A program made the translations under genes and the position numbers. From NCBI RefSeq assembly GCF_006538345.1, contig NZ_BJKL01000009.1:62001-126000 (forward strand): a stretch of DNA of 64,000 nucleotides, read 5' to 3'. The DNA is from Alteromonas sp. KUL49 (GTDB taxonomy: Bacteria; Pseudomonadota; Gammaproteobacteria; Enterobacterales; Alteromonadaceae). The first letter of the stretch is position 1; every line of letters starts with the position of its first letter. Below, one piece after another: positions 9,751 through 19,816 of the stretch. Below the pieces are notes generated by a model. The model searched no databases. It was not told the DNA's origin and was given only the letters and a program-made list of their open reading frames with translations.

Positions 9751-9772
9751 ACGCAGCATCTAAGATAACACT

Positions 9773-10108
9773 CTAGTTTGCAGCGTTTACACTAGCGATG
9801 AATGACGAGCTATTGTATTTACCATTGGTGATGTAGCTATTGATTGCATCAGGGTTTTCACTGTACTGTGCCACAAATTCAATAACCGGCATATCGTTAC
9901 AAGTCATTTTTGTAGCAACGTAACGCTTAGATACACCAGCATTTTCAATGGCATCACGAAGGTTGTTTTTATTCCCCTCGGCTGCACTTACACAGATATT
10001 TGTGCTTGCAGTATCGTCAGATGGAACAAATTCAACGTTTGCGCTTGCAACGCCAGCTATACCAAAAGTCATACCTACAACAGCTAAAGTTTTAGTGAAA
10101 GTTTTCAT
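9773..10108 (-). CDS. DUF3718-domain secreted protein, copy 2
   Basis: A 111-residue paralogue of the protein at 7939-8274, with differences such as GIAGVASA for GLAGVASA, AAEGNKNN for AVQGSKSN and CNDMPVIEF for CNDMPVVEF. Signal peptide, both cysteines and length are kept, so both copies look functional. The ATG at 10108 has the same GGAAGCAACT leader as copy 1, and the homology continues about 60 bases further upstream. Function unknown. Confidence 0.85.
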   Translation of the reverse strand: MKTFTKTLAVVGMTFGIAGVASANVEFVPSDDTASTNICVSAAEGNKNNLRDAIENAGVSKRYVATKMTCNDMPVIEFVAQYSENPDAINSYITNGKYNSSSFIASVNAAN

Positions 10109-10320
10109 AGTTGCTTCCTTTTTCAATTACCAGGGAGTGTCGTATTTAAGTTACTTTTACTAGAGCAACCGCAATGCCAATATTTTTACCCGTTAAAAAT
10201 CAGCAACTTAATAACACTCCACCCCAGACACGCTATTTGGGAAAGTTTATCTCACACCAAAAATGACGAATAAGACTAAAATTTAGCAGTTTTCACATCC
10301 CTTAAATCAACGAATAAATC

Positions 10321-10334
10321 TTGATCTATATCAA
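10321..10334. promoter_or_regulatory. FNR/ANR-type operator (TTGATCTATATCAA)
   Basis: A perfect match to the FNR consensus TTGAT-N4-ATCAA. Its centre lies about 56 bases before the ATG of the gbsR-like gene. A TAATTT at 10355-10360 could serve as -10 element, which would place the FNR site near -40, the usual class II activation position. It implies oxygen-dependent control of the downstream cydAB genes. Confidence 0.75.
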
Positions 10335-10383
10335 ATTCAAGAATAAACTTTCAGTAATTTCTGAAACTTCAGCAGGTATCAAC

Positions 10384-10941
10384 ATGAAAATGACACCACT
10401 TATTACATCAGCAGTCATGCACTTTGGCGAAATGGGCAGCAGATGGGGATTTAATAGAACGGTAGGTCAAATACTGGCGCTTATTGTTTTACACGACAAA
10501 CCACTGAGTGCACAAGAGATCGCCGATGGCCTCTCCATTTCACGTGGTAATACAAGTATGGGTCTTAAAGAGCTTCAAGCATGGCGACTTATCAAGCAAC
10601 ATATCGTACCGGGGGAGCGAAAAGAATTCTTCGTACCTGCTGGAGATATTTGGACACTCGCCACTCGTGTATTTGAAGAGCGCCGCAAACGAGAAATAGA
10701 TCCCACCCTTAGTTTATTGCGTGACCTTTTACTTGATGAACCCGCAAACTCAACCGAATCAAATGCCCAGAAAACCCTCAATGAGATTCACGACTTACTT
10801 GAATCAGTCACAGCATGGTCGCAAGAACTCCAAAGCTTAGGACCTGAAAAACTAGATACTTTAATGAAACTAGGTTCAGGTGTAGGACGAGTACTAGAGC
10901 TTAAAGACAAGCTTTTACCGGGAAAAAATACTGTGAACTAG
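10384..10941 (+). CDS. GbsR/MarR-family transcriptional regulator upstream of cydAB
   Basis: 185 residues from the ATG at 10384. A TTG further upstream would begin inside the FNR box and is rejected. The N-terminal FGEMGSRWGFNRTVGQILALI and the winged helix (ISRGNTSMGLKELQAWRLIKQH, then the wing GERKEFFVPAGD) match GbsR-like MarR proteins. The C-terminal ~70 residues are helical. It is followed after nine bases by cydA with a strong ribosome site, so it is most likely the first gene of the cytochrome bd operon and may control it locally. Confidence 0.85.
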   Translation: MKMTPLITSAVMHFGEMGSRWGFNRTVGQILALIVLHDKPLSAQEIADGLSISRGNTSMGLKELQAWRLIKQHIVPGERKEFFVPAGDIWTLATRVFEERRKREIDPTLSLLRDLLLDEPANSTESNAQKTLNEIHDLLESVTAWSQELQSLGPEKLDTLMKLGSGVGRVLELKDKLLPGKNTVN

Positions 10942-10950
10942 GAGGTAATT

Positions 10951-12303
10951 ATGGATGTTTTCTTGCTGTCTCGATTACAGTTTGCGCTGAACATCAGTTT
11001 TCATATTTTGTTTCCAACCATCACCATGGCGCTAGGATGGTTTCTTTTTTACTTTAAATTACGTTCAAACTTATCGGCACACCCTGTGTGGATGCGTATT
11101 TACCGATTTTGGGTCAAAGTCTTTGCACTGAGCTTTGCTCTGGGCGTTGTCAGTGGCGTGACCATGTCATTTCAATTTGGCACCAATTGGCCCGGATTTA
11201 TGGAGCGTGTGGGCAATATTGCTGGCCCTCTGTTAGGTTATGAAGTGCTCACTGCATTCTTCTTAGAAGCCACCTTTCTAGGCATTATGTTGTTTGGCAT
11301 ACACAGAGTACCTAATTGGTTGCATACACTTTCTACGCTAGTCGTAGCCCTGGGTACCACCGCCTCTGCATTTTGGATACTTGCCTTAAATAGCTGGATG
11401 CAAACCCCTCAAGGTCATGAAATTATTGATGGCGTAGCATATGCTGTGTCGTGGAAGGAAATCATTTTTAACCCGTCTTTCCCTTATCGATTTTTCCACA
11501 TGATGCTGGCATCGGGACTTACCGCCAGTTTTCTCATTGCTGGATTGTCCGCCTATCGCCTACTGTTGGGTGATAACAAGCGGGCACCAACACTGGCATT
11601 TAAAACGGCAACCTATACCGCCGCCGTACTGATACCCCTTCAGATATTTGTAGGCGACCTTCACGGATTAAATACCCTTGAGCATCAACCGCAGAAAGTG
11701 GCTGCCATGGAGGGAATTTGGGAAACCACAGAGGGGGCCCCTTTACTATTGTTTGCTATTCCAGATGAAGAAGAACGAACTAACAAGCTTGAGATTGCAA
11801 TACCTCACGGGGCTAGCTTTATTCTTACCCACGATATCAATGGTAGGTTACAAGGGCTTAATGATTTTGAAGGGGAGCACCCACCAGTAGCCCCGGTGTT
11901 CTATAGCTTTAGAATCATGGTTGGAATGGGCATGTTAATGCTCTTGGTATCGTGGATAGGCAGTACCTACTGGTTACGACAAAAGCAGTTGCCCAGTTGG
12001 TTGAACAAAGTATTTATAAGCATGACTTTTAGTGGTTGGGTTGCAACGCTAGCCGGTTGGTATGTAACCGAAATTGGACGACAGCCCTATCTGGTCTCTG
12101 GCGTTCTCAAAACATCAGAAGCAGTGACACAGATCCCTGCTGATAATGTGCTGATTTCTTTCGTACTTTATTCAGCTATCTATGTCTTTTTGCTATTGGC
12201 CTACTTGCGCACCTTAATGGTGATGTGCAGAAAAGCCAGTGACGTAGAGGAATATTCGCGTCCAGAGTTCACCCAATTAAATCTTCAACAAGCGGAGAGC
12301 TAG
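10951..12303 (+). CDS. cydA: Cytochrome bd quinol oxidase subunit I (CioA type)
   Basis: 450 residues, the short-Q-loop form (E. coli CydA is about 520). It oxidises quinol in the inner membrane and reduces oxygen to water. Seen: the N-terminal LSRLQFALNISFHILFPTIT with the haem-ligand histidine, the RFFHMMLASGLTASF helix, the Q-loop with HQPQKVAAMEGIWET and the GRQPY motif near residue 375. An AGGAGG ribosome site lies just before the ATG. It follows the gbsR-like gene and overlaps functionally with cydB, two bases downstream. Confidence 0.95.
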   Translation: MDVFLLSRLQFALNISFHILFPTITMALGWFLFYFKLRSNLSAHPVWMRIYRFWVKVFALSFALGVVSGVTMSFQFGTNWPGFMERVGNIAGPLLGYEVLTAFFLEATFLGIMLFGIHRVPNWLHTLSTLVVALGTTASAFWILALNSWMQTPQGHEIIDGVAYAVSWKEIIFNPSFPYRFFHMMLASGLTASFLIAGLSAYRLLLGDNKRAPTLAFKTATYTAAVLIPLQIFVGDLHGLNTLEHQPQKVAAMEGIWETTEGAPLLLFAIPDEEERTNKLEIAIPHGASFILTHDINGRLQGLNDFEGEHPPVAPVFYSFRIMVGMGMLMLLVSWIGSTYWLRQKQLPSWLNKVFISMTFSGWVATLAGWYVTEIGRQPYLVSGVLKTSEAVTQIPADNVLISFVLYSAIYVFLLLAYLRTLMVMCRKASDVEEYSRPEFTQLNLQQAES

Positions 12304-12305
12304 GT

Positions 12306-13316
12306 ATGTTCATTGATAATCTAACCACTGAATCTTTGGGTAATATTTACATCGGCTTACTCGGTCTAGCCATACTCGTTTATGCCATTCTCGATGGTTA
12401 TGACTTGGGCATAGGCGTACTACTCCCAATACAAGATGAAGGTCACAACGACAAAATGATCGCCTCTATTGGCCCCTATTGGGACGCTAATGAAACATGG
12501 TTAGTGTTAGCCGTTGGTATTTTACTGATTGCCTTTCCCGCGGCTCACAGCGAACTACTGCAAAGTCTGTACTTACCAGCCACCGTGATGCTGTTGGGGC
12601 TTATACTCCGAGGTGTGTCCTTCGATTTTCGAGCAAAAGTCATCGAGCACCAAAAACAACAGTGGGATCTTACCTTTAAACTTGGCTCGCTAATTACGAC
12701 CTTAGCTCAGGGTTACATGCTGGGTATCTACGTCACTGGGCTACGTTCAGATATATGGGCACAGGGATTTGCCACCCTATCTGCTGTAGGAGTAACAGCG
12801 GCTTACGTTTTTATCGGTGCATGTTGGCTTGTTGCAAAAACCACAGGTGACCTTCGAACAAAAGCTATTGTATGGGCGAAGTACGGTGTATTGGCCTTAG
12901 TAATTGGTATTGCGGCGGTGAGCTTAGCCAATTTAACGCTTCACGAAAATGTCAGGCAACTATGGCTTAGCGCTCCAACTGGGCTCGTTCTTAGCGCCAT
13001 TCCAGTATTGGCATTCACACTACTAGGAATTGGTTATTTAGTGCTTCAACGATTGCCGGAAGTTGAAGGTGCGGGCGACAAATTGCCATTCTTTATTGCA
13101 GCCTTAGTGTTTACGCTGTGTTTTAGCGCGTTTGCACTTAGCTATTACCCCTATGTTATTCCGGGTCAGATGACCATTAGCGAGACCCTTAGTAACAGCG
13201 ATTCGCTGAAGTTTCTGCTAATTGGTGCCGTCTTCGTCGTCCCTTGTATATTGCTTTACACAGTGATGGTTTACCGTATTTTTTCGGGGAAGTTAGAGTC
13301 GTTAAGATATCATTAG
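12306..13316 (+). CDS. cydB: Cytochrome bd quinol oxidase subunit II
   Basis: 336 residues with about eight transmembrane helices. The family landmarks are YAILDGYDLGIGVLLP near residue 27, GPYWDANETWLVL near residue 57 and LRGVSFDFR near residue 102. It pairs with CydA, starting two bases after its stop codon. No cydX-like short membrane ORF follows immediately, and none was seen up to the independent promoter at 13372. Confidence 0.95.
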   Translation: MFIDNLTTESLGNIYIGLLGLAILVYAILDGYDLGIGVLLPIQDEGHNDKMIASIGPYWDANETWLVLAVGILLIAFPAAHSELLQSLYLPATVMLLGLILRGVSFDFRAKVIEHQKQQWDLTFKLGSLITTLAQGYMLGIYVTGLRSDIWAQGFATLSAVGVTAAYVFIGACWLVAKTTGDLRTKAIVWAKYGVLALVIGIAAVSLANLTLHENVRQLWLSAPTGLVLSAIPVLAFTLLGIGYLVLQRLPEVEGAGDKLPFFIAALVFTLCFSAFALSYYPYVIPGQMTISETLSNSDSLKFLLIGAVFVVPCILLYTVMVYRIFSGKLESLRYH

Positions 13317-13371
13317 TATTGTGCATAGATGCAATGAATAAAGAGAATTACAACTAATTGGCCGTTAAAAA

Positions 13372-13400
13372 TTGACATAAAACTGTAACATTACTATCTT
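13372..13400 (+). promoter_or_regulatory. Strong sigma-70 promoter for the 58-residue ORF
   Basis: TTGACA at 13372-13377, a 17-base spacer, then TATCTT at 13395-13400. It lies 34 bases before the ATG at 13434 and after the cydB stop, giving the small gene its own transcription unit. Confidence 0.65.
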
Positions 13401-13433
13401 CTTTAAGGGGTATATTAATTTTTGGAGCAGTTT

Positions 13434-13610
13434 ATGGACGGTGTATTTAATTCGTTCTCTCGTTTCTTCAATCGTGCTCATCCCTATACCGTTGCGCATT
13501 ATATCGGCAGAAAGAATGCGCAACGCATACTCGGTTGCAAAATCAAAAAGAAATCAAAGCTTTTTGCTCAACAGCACACTGAAGAATCAGGTGACGAGCA
13601 CATTTTATAG
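13434..13610 (+). CDS. Small basic protein of unknown function (58 residues)
   Basis: From the ATG at 13434, preceded by GGAG at 13424-13427 and the promoter at 13372-13400, and followed by a terminator hairpin. The protein starts MDGVFNSFSRFFNRAHPYTV, has a basic middle (RKNAQRILGCKIKKKSK) and an acidic tail. It has no signal peptide or membrane segment. A TTG at 13422 is in frame, but the ATG fits the ribosome site better. I do not recognise the family; the complete set of expression signals is the main support that it is real. Confidence 0.55.
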   Translation: MDGVFNSFSRFFNRAHPYTVAHYIGRKNAQRILGCKIKKKSKLFAQQHTEESGDEHIL

Positions 13611-13616
13611 AGAGAA

Positions 13617-13638
13617 AAGGGCCTTGTAGCTAAGGCCC
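13617..13638 (+). terminator. Terminator-like hairpin after the small ORF
   Basis: AGGGCCTT at 13617-13624 pairs with AAGGCCCT, six-base loop between. There is no long T tract, so it may work weakly or in both directions with the converging chemoreceptor gene. Confidence 0.5.
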
Positions 13639-13672
13639 TGCCACTAGCGCGTGTTGACCATTTCTGTGCGCG

Positions 13673-15268
13673 CTAATCTAACTTAAATTTTCCAACGTTA
13701 TCAGACAAACCGTCTGCTAAGTGGGAAAGGTTTTCTGCGGCATTTTGAATATTGCCATTTCCAGCGACGAGCGAGTCACCCAACAAAGTGAAATCATTGA
13801 CACTTCGTTTGGCTTCTTCAGTGGTCACCTGGGCATGATTGGCAAGCTGTGCAGCTTGCTGACTGACTGTCACCAGCGACAGCATACTTTCTCGGCTGCT
13901 TTCTAGTGTTTCAACTAGTGTATTGGCCTGTGATACAGAATCGTGTGCCTTTTCCTGATTAGAGCTCATCGTGGTTACCGCGGAGTTTATCGAGGTCACT
14001 ATCTTCTCGAGCATACTATTAATTTCAACAGTAGATTGATGAGTTCTGACCGCAAGTGTTCTCACTTCATCTGCAACAACTGCAAACCCTCTACCAGACT
14101 CCCCTGCCCTCGCAGCCTCAATGGCTGCATTTAATGCCAGCAAGTTCGTTTGATCAGCAATCTGCGCTATGGTTTCAACCACATTTGATACGTTGTTCCC
14201 CTCGCTTTTAAGCGTTGCCAGCATTCCCGCAGTTCGTTCGATTTCGTCTGCCAAACCAGATATTGAGCTCGCGGTTTGCTCTACTTGCTTTCGCCCTTTA
14301 CCAATTTGCTCAGCGGTATCCTGCGCCGCACTCTCAGCAGATTCAGAGCACTGTAGACTTTGCGCCATATCAGATACCAATACATCCATCGTTGCGACAA
14401 GCTTAGCAATATCTTGCTGTAACTGTTCCACCGTTTGTCCAGAATCAGCCGTGGTGCTCCCTAATTGAGAAACAGAGTCTCCAATTCCACCTATGGCAAC
14501 ACGTACATCTGACATACCAGCGCGAAACATTCCCATAAGCCCTTGAACACTCTCTGTCATTCTGCAAAGTTCACTTGCTGATTGGGAAGGTAACTGTGTC
14601 ACCAAGTCCCGCTGAGAAGACAGTTTGTCTAATCGATTCGCCATATCTTCAATAGGCTGCGCTATTTGTTTGTGCGCCATGGTAAAACCCAATACGGAAA
14701 CCAATACCAGAACAACAATTAAGAAAAAGACTATCCCTTGATTCGTGCTCAATTGGTCAGTGATAGCTTCTGAGCGACCCGCTGCAGAACGAGCCACCGA
14801 CGACCTGACTTTAATCAACTCGTCGTTAAATGACATGGCAGCTTCATTAATCGCTTGGAGATTTTGACGCGCCCGGTCCCAATTCACTCTCGACGCCCCC
14901 ATAGTAGCTTTAAGGCCGTTCATCGCATCATCGAGGGGCGAAAATGCGCTTCGTACTTCGCGTACCGAAACACCTTTAATAGAGGAAAGGTCTTTCTCAA
15001 TAGCTGAAACCAAAAACGACTGTTGCGCATCAAATTCATCAGCAGAGAGCGTAATACCGTAGAGGGAATAGCCAATAAGTGTTAATTGCTTACCATTACT
15101 TTGCAGAGCATCCAATGTAGCCAGGGTGGGTAAAGTTTCGCTGACAAAACCGTCGACCTGCGTAGATACGCGACTATTATTCAGTGTTAAAACAATCGCT
15201 GCAATACAGGTAAATATCAAAACAGCTGCGTATCCGGTGAGTATTTTAAACTTAATAGTGCGCAGCAT
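13673..15268 (-). CDS. Methyl-accepting chemotaxis protein
   Basis: 531 residues. An N-terminal membrane helix (about 8-30), a periplasmic four-helix-bundle-like sensor region (about 31-185), a second membrane helix ([20 protein letters not shown], about 187-207), a HAMP segment, and a long cytoplasmic coiled coil. The signalling hairpin contains the highly conserved [20 protein letters not shown] and [13 protein letters not shown]. It would relay a ligand signal to CheA/CheW and the polar flagellum. No CheR-tethering pentapeptide is seen at the C terminus. It is a single-gene unit; the ligand is unknown. Confidence 0.95.
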   Translation of the reverse strand: MLRTIKFKILTGYAAVLIFTCIAAIVLTLNNSRVSTQVDGFVSETLPTLATLDALQSNGKQLTLIGYSLYGITLSADEFDAQQSFLVSAIEKDLSSIKGVSVREVRSAFSPLDDAMNGLKATMGASRVNWDRARQNLQAINEAAMSFNDELIKVRSSVARSAAGRSEAITDQLSTNQGIVFFLIVVLVLVSVLGFTMAHKQIAQPIEDMANRLDKLSSQRDLVTQLPSQSASELCRMTESVQGLMGMFRAGMSDVRVAIGGIGDSVSQLGSTTADSGQTVEQLQQDIAKLVATMDVLVSDMAQSLQCSESAESAAQDTAEQIGKGRKQVEQTASSISGLADEIERTAGMLATLKSEGNNVSNVVETIAQIADQTNLLALNAAIEAARAGESGRGFAVVADEVRTLAVRTHQSTVEINSMLEKIVTSINSAVTTMSSNQEKAHDSVSQANTLVETLESSRESMLSLVTVSQQAAQLANHAQVTTEEAKRSVNDFTLLGDSLVAGNGNIQNAAENLSHLADGLSDNVGKFKLD

Positions 15269-15422
15269 GTCTGATCCTCATATCTGAAATTAACAAAACA
15301 GAACTGTCTAGAGTGTGTTGGGTATTTGCTACTCAAGCACTAATTAGACCCAACTTAAGTATAAATACTTTCGTGAGTATAGATAAACTTCGGCGTTATT
15401 CAGCCTTACTTTAATAATTTAC

Positions 15423-16012
15423 TTATCTTTTTGCCCACCAAGGCGACGAATAATCTATCGCTTCAGCCTCAAGAGTAAGCTGATACGGCGGGCTAAACAG
15501 TGACCAAAACGCTTGCGAGAAGTCTTCATCGGTAAATACCAAGTCACCCTGAGCTTCATACTGTTTGAGTAATTTAAGATAACCCTCAATAGGCATCTGT
15601 GGATTCGTTGGGCGATATACCACAGCTCCGCCAAACTCAGTGTAGAGTGCCTTTTCTACGAGCCACTGCTTAACAAACTTTTCGGCTAACGCATGTTGCT
15701 TTTGAACCGGTAAGCTAGAACTTTCTCCAAACGCAACCAAAAACGACTGCTTAAGTTCGGGACTAACAGATATACGATTTTTAGTGGCATAGTCGTTAAT
15801 GATTGCAGTAAGCAAGCTATCAATAAGTTCACTTACGCGCTGATTGGCTGACACGGTCACCGACGCTTCTTGCGTTTGGTTGTCGTTTTTAAGCATGCCG
15901 AAAGCTACACCATTAAAAACCGCTAAGCTATCTTGCGTTTGGGCACCACTAGAACAGGAAAAAAGGAATAGAAAAATAAAAAAGTGTTTTTGGTCGAGTT
16001 TAAACGCGTCAT
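15423..16012 (-). CDS. Hypothetical lipoprotein (frame break after the start)
   Basis: The open frame as written is 157 residues from an internal ATG at 15896. The same frame continues upstream without a start codon and encodes a lipobox-like FLFSC-SSGAQTQDSLAVFN. An ATG at 16012 with a GAG site lies one frame off (MTRLNSTKNTFLFFYSFF). Adding one T to the T-run near 15958-15964 would join them into a 196-residue lipoprotein, so a one-base deletion is likely. The body (about residues 40-196) is helical, ends in SSPWWAKR, and matches no family I know. Confidence 0.6.
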
Positions 16013-16157
16013 AACATTCTCAATGAAAGGAAATAAAACGTATTGTGTTAAAACAAGACTACCATGTCACACTAATAAATGTGGACGAGAAGATTAAATA
16101 ATGGAGCTAAAATAATGAGAAGGAAGAGGAAATGCAGAGTCTTCAGAATAAGAAAAG

Positions 16158-16190
16158 AAAAAACGGCGAATAAAATATTCGCCGTTTTTT
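16158..16190 (-). terminator. Rho-independent terminator of the cold-shock gene
   Basis: GGCGAATA at 16165-16172 and TATTCGCC at 16176-16183 form a perfect stem with a three-base loop, flanked by A6 and T6. It lies just beyond the stop of the csp gene on the minus strand, and can act in both directions. Confidence 0.85.
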
Positions 16191-16197
16191 GAATTTC

Positions 16198-16407
16198 TTA
16201 AAGCGCTGTTACATTTGCAGCTTGAAGACCTTTTTGACCTTCTTCAACTTCAAATTCTACGCGCTGGCCTTCTGGAAGGGTTTTGTAACCTTCGCTTTGG
16301 ATTGCACGGAAATGTACGAATACATCTTTACCACCGTTATCCTGAGTTAGAAAACCATAACCTTTATCAGCGTTAAACCACTTAACGGTGCCTGTTACTT
16401 TAGACAT
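16198..16407 (-). CDS. CspA-family cold-shock protein
   Basis: 69 residues, a single cold-shock domain. Both RNA-binding motifs are present: RNP1 KGYGFLTQ and RNP2 DVFVHF, preceded by [11 protein letters not shown]. Such proteins bind single-stranded RNA or DNA and melt mRNA structure. The 288 bases upstream, up to ubiB, hold no other gene; a long leader is typical for cold-inducible csp genes, though I could not identify a cold box with confidence. Confidence 0.95.
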   Translation of the reverse strand: MSKVTGTVKWFNADKGYGFLTQDNGGKDVFVHFRAIQSEGYKTLPEGQRVEFEVEEGQKGLQAANVTAL

Positions 16408-16695
16408 GTCGTATAGACCTCAAATATCATTTCAAATAGCGCATGTGCGCCGGGTATTAATTGTCTTTAATAGGCGGAGTTATTGGGTCTTACTTACGAC
16501 TGGGCAAACAACTTACAGTAAATCTAGGAGTAACTTGAGTGGTTGTACGTATAGCAAATGTTTCATAATCACGTCTATTTAAAGACTTGTGGCTAAAAAA
16601 GCCAAGGGCACTATAACACTGTTCGTGGCTATTAATACACCATTTAATTGATAAATAGTGGATTTCATAAAAAATTCACCGGACCGTAACTCAAA

Positions 16696-18324
16696 TCAAT
16701 CGGCTTTTTTCCAACCAACATACCAACAAATCAATGCCAGCAAAAAGCTACTAGCAGGAAATTGCCAAGGTAAGTCATACATAGGCAAAATTGCAGAAGA
16801 AATAGCCAGCCCGCTACCGACAATGCTGAGATGACTGCTTTGTGCTATTCGTTTTTGCTGCGCAATAATTGCTTGATTATCACGTTGTTGTTGAAGGGGT
16901 AAACGCTTTAATTGTTGCAAGCTGTCATACAGCAAATCAGGCATTTCAGGTAACTTCTCCGACCAGAAGGGTAAGTTGTCCTTTACTTTGCTGAACATAG
17001 CCGAAACACCAATTTGTTCCTTCATCCAGTTTTCAAGAAACGGCTTTGCCGTTTTCCACAAATCTAGCTGAGGATAAAGCTGGCGGCCAAGCCCTTCGAT
17101 ATAGAGCAGTGTTTTTTGTAACAGCACCAACTGAGGCTGCACTACCATATTGAATCTACGAGCCGTATTAAAAAGTTGAAGCAACACATTGCCAAAGGAA
17201 ATTTCAGCCAAAGGCTTTTGGAAAATAGGCTCACACACGGTGCGAATAGCCATCTCAAACTCATCAATATTCGTATCGCCTGGTACCCAACCAGAATCAG
17301 CATGTAGTTGTGCTACTTTTCTGTAGTCCCGATTGAAGAACGCGATGAAATTCTCAGCTAAATAGCGCTTATCTTCACGATTTAGCGTACCGACAATCCC
17401 GAAGTCAATCGCGATATACTTCGGATTATCTGGATTTTCGGTAGATACGAAGATGTTTCCGGGATGCATGTCAGCGTGAAAAAAACTGTCTCGGAATACT
17501 TGAGTGAAGAAGACTTCAACGCCCCGTTCAGCCAGCACTTTCATATTGGTGTTTTGTGCCAATAGACCATCGATGTTAGAGATAGGTAGCCCGTAAATAC
17601 GCTCCATCACCAACACATTGGAACGACAGTAGTCACTGTATATCAAGGGAACGTAGAGTGAGTCTGAATCTTCGAAATTACGTCGCAGTTGAATACCGTT
17701 CGCCGACTCACGCATTAGGTCCAATTCATCAACAATAGTTTTACGATACTCGTTAACCACCTCTACCGGGCGCAATCGTTTTCCATCAGGCAACCACTTT
17801 TGCACTACACTCGCTACACTTTCAAGTAAAGCCATATCCGCATTAATGGTGTCGCGAATATCTGGGCGTAGTACTTTAACCACCACATCCTCGTTGTTCG
17901 CTTTCAATGTGGCTGCATGCACTTGTGCTATAGATGCTGACGCGAGAGGTTGAGTGTCAAACTGAGAGAATAGTTCACCCAGATCGTTAATTCCGAGTGC
18001 AATTTTGACGGTTTCTGTTGCTAACTCAGATGAAAAAGGTGGAACTTTATCTTGTAGCCTTGCAAGCTCGTTCGCAATCTCTGGGGGAAGTAGATCTCGG
18101 CGGGTAGACAACATCTGGCCAAACTTGATAAATACTGGCCCGAGAGATTGTAGAGCGAGAGTGATCCTCTCGCCTTGTGATTTCCCTTTATGCTTATTGC
18201 GCAACCAGAAAATACTCATTCGTAATAACTTGGCATACCAAGGTAGCCATTTTTCGGGCACTAAATCATCTAGGCCATGCTCAAGCAGTACCTTGTTAAT
18301 GCGATACAACCTCAAAATCCGCAT
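16696..18324 (-). CDS. ubiB: UbiB, ubiquinone biosynthesis atypical kinase/ATPase
   Basis: 542 residues, family length. The signature KxGQ segment ([19 protein letters not shown], about residue 63), the ADMHPGN catalytic loop and the AIDFG metal loop of the ABC1/ADCK family are present. Two C-terminal hydrophobic helices (about 498-540) anchor it in the membrane. It is an ATPase needed for the ring modification steps of ubiquinone synthesis. It is the last gene of ubiE-ubiJ-ubiB, starting two bases after ubiJ. Confidence 0.97.
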   Translation of the reverse strand: MRILRLYRINKVLLEHGLDDLVPEKWLPWYAKLLRMSIFWLRNKHKGKSQGERITLALQSLGPVFIKFGQMLSTRRDLLPPEIANELARLQDKVPPFSSELATETVKIALGINDLGELFSQFDTQPLASASIAQVHAATLKANNEDVVVKVLRPDIRDTINADMALLESVASVVQKWLPDGKRLRPVEVVNEYRKTIVDELDLMRESANGIQLRRNFEDSDSLYVPLIYSDYCRSNVLVMERIYGLPISNIDGLLAQNTNMKVLAERGVEVFFTQVFRDSFFHADMHPGNIFVSTENPDNPKYIAIDFGIVGTLNREDKRYLAENFIAFFNRDYRKVAQLHADSGWVPGDTNIDEFEMAIRTVCEPIFQKPLAEISFGNVLLQLFNTARRFNMVVQPQLVLLQKTLLYIEGLGRQLYPQLDLWKTAKPFLENWMKEQIGVSAMFSKVKDNLPFWSEKLPEMPDLLYDSLQQLKRLPLQQQRDNQAIIAQQKRIAQSSHLSIVGSGLAISSAILPMYDLPWQFPASSFLLALICWYVGWKKAD

Positions 18325-18326
18325 AG

Positions 18327-18968
18327 TTAACTCTTCGATCTGGTTGATTCTAGATGATTTAAACGCGCTTCTAATCTTGCCGTATCATCTCTTAACGCAT
18401 TGACGTTATCACTGAAGTGCATCACAGCAAGCCTATGGGCAGCCAATTGCTTTTCCTCAACAAGGGCATTGCCGAGTACTCGACTTACCATCTCTGATCC
18501 TGTGCGCGCTTTTTCCGATAATGTTTTGGCAGCAGACACCAAAGAATGCGCAAAAACATCAGTCGTGTTTGTTGCGATGATTTCTTCGATATCAATATCT
18601 AGATGTTGAAACAAGCCACTCACCTGCTGAGCAACACTCAGGGCACCGTCTACTGTAAGCTCGCCTTGCTGAATCAAGCGTGTAAGTTGGTTGGTATCTT
18701 TAAGTGATGGCAGAGTTGATACCCGAGTTTGAATGCAACAAGACTTATCATCGAGTTTTGCCACAACGTCGCTATGGTCGTCATATTCAGTGAGCACATC
18801 AACTTGGGTTGAAAATACCAAACATATTGCATTGGGCAGTGGGTCGATGAACAAATAGAGGCGCATGCCATTGAGTCTAGACAGCCGCGCTTTACTGTCA
18901 GAGTCTAGAGACAGGAGGCGATTAATCGCCTGCTCAATAGCCGCGCTGAATAACGCTGAACTCGGCAT
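18327..18968 (-). CDS. ubiJ: UbiJ, SCP2-domain ubiquinone biosynthesis accessory factor
   Basis: 213 residues. The N-terminal SCP2-like lipid-binding fold (about 10-115) includes [14 protein letters not shown] and the helical segment [23 protein letters not shown]-terminal coiled coil (about 150-210, [14 protein letters not shown]) follows. In E. coli it binds lipid intermediates and helps organise the Ubi complex. The ATG overlaps the ubiE stop codon (TAATG), and ubiB follows two bases later, so translation is probably coupled. Confidence 0.92.
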   Translation of the reverse strand: MPSSALFSAAIEQAINRLLSLDSDSKARLSRLNGMRLYLFIDPLPNAICLVFSTQVDVLTEYDDHSDVVAKLDDKSCCIQTRVSTLPSLKDTNQLTRLIQQGELTVDGALSVAQQVSGLFQHLDIDIEEIIATNTTDVFAHSLVSAAKTLSEKARTGSEMVSRVLGNALVEEKQLAAHRLAVMHFSDNVNALRDDTARLEARLNHLESTRSKS

Positions 18969-19741
18969 TAAAATTTAAAGCCTCGGTGAAGCGCGACAAT
19001 TCCACCCGTTAAGTTTTGATAATCACATTGGTCAAAGCCTGCTTTTTCAAACATGCCCTTTAATGTGTCTTGATCTGGGTGCATACGAATACTTTCTGCA
19101 AGATACTGATAGCTTTCAGCATCGTTTGCTACTAGCTGTCCCATTTTAGGTAGGATATGAAAGGAGTACATATCGTAAAGTTTACTGAGCTGTTCTGATG
19201 TTGGCTTTGAGAACTCTAATACCAGCAATCTGCCACCGGGCTTAAGCACACGGTAAACAGAGTCGAGAGCGTTTTGTTTCTCGGTCACATTACGCAACCC
19301 GAACGCCATAGTTACAACGTCAAAAGTATTATCTGGAAAAGGTAACGCTTCCGCATCAGCCTGAACATAGTCGATATTGCCCACCAAACCTCTATCACGA
19401 AGTTTGTCGCGACCTACCTTCAGCATAGATAGATTAATATCGGCCAACGTCACTTTACCCGTTGACCCCACTAGGCGAGAAAACTTAGCCGTTAAATCGC
19501 CTGTACCACCAGCAATATCTAACACCTGATTTCCTGGACGAACACCGGCACAGTCAATGGTGTAGCGTTTCCACAAACGATGCACACCCATCGACATGAG
19601 GTCGTTCATTACGTCGTACTTTGCTGCAACGGAATCAAAGACTTCTGCTACAAGCGATGCTTTTTGATTTTTCTCTACTTGCTTAAAACCAAAATGCGTA
19701 GTGCTTGTATCGTTTGAATGTGTTGACTGTGGGTCGCTCAT
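18968..19741 (-). CDS. ubiE: UbiE, demethylubiquinone/demethylmenaquinone methyltransferase
   Basis: 257 residues from the ATG at 19741, which has an AGGA site; a TTG 36 bases upstream is in frame but poor. SAM-binding motif [15 protein letters not shown] (about 77), then ADINLSML, and the family signatures [18 protein letters not shown] and [14 protein letters not shown] are present. It performs C-methylation in ubiquinone synthesis, and in menaquinone synthesis where that quinone is made. It is the first gene of ubiE-ubiJ-ubiB. Confidence 0.97.
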   Translation of the reverse strand: MSDPQSTHSNDTSTTHFGFKQVEKNQKASLVAEVFDSVAAKYDVMNDLMSMGVHRLWKRYTIDCAGVRPGNQVLDIAGGTGDLTAKFSRLVGSTGKVTLADINLSMLKVGRDKLRDRGLVGNIDYVQADAEALPFPDNTFDVVTMAFGLRNVTEKQNALDSVYRVLKPGGRLLVLEFSKPTSEQLSKLYDMYSFHILPKMGQLVANDAESYQYLAESIRMHPDQDTLKGMFEKAGFDQCDYQNLTGGIVALHRGFKF

Positions 19742-19816
19742 AACATTCCTGTTTGCTGAATTTTTCGTATTGCTCAAGTGTATCGAATTGTGAGCCCAAT
19801 CAACAGCGATTTAGCA

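Noticed and set aside
10321-10383. TTG start for the gbsR-like gene
   Set aside because: The codon is inside the FNR operator; the ATG at 10384 has a better ribosome site and fits the family N terminus.
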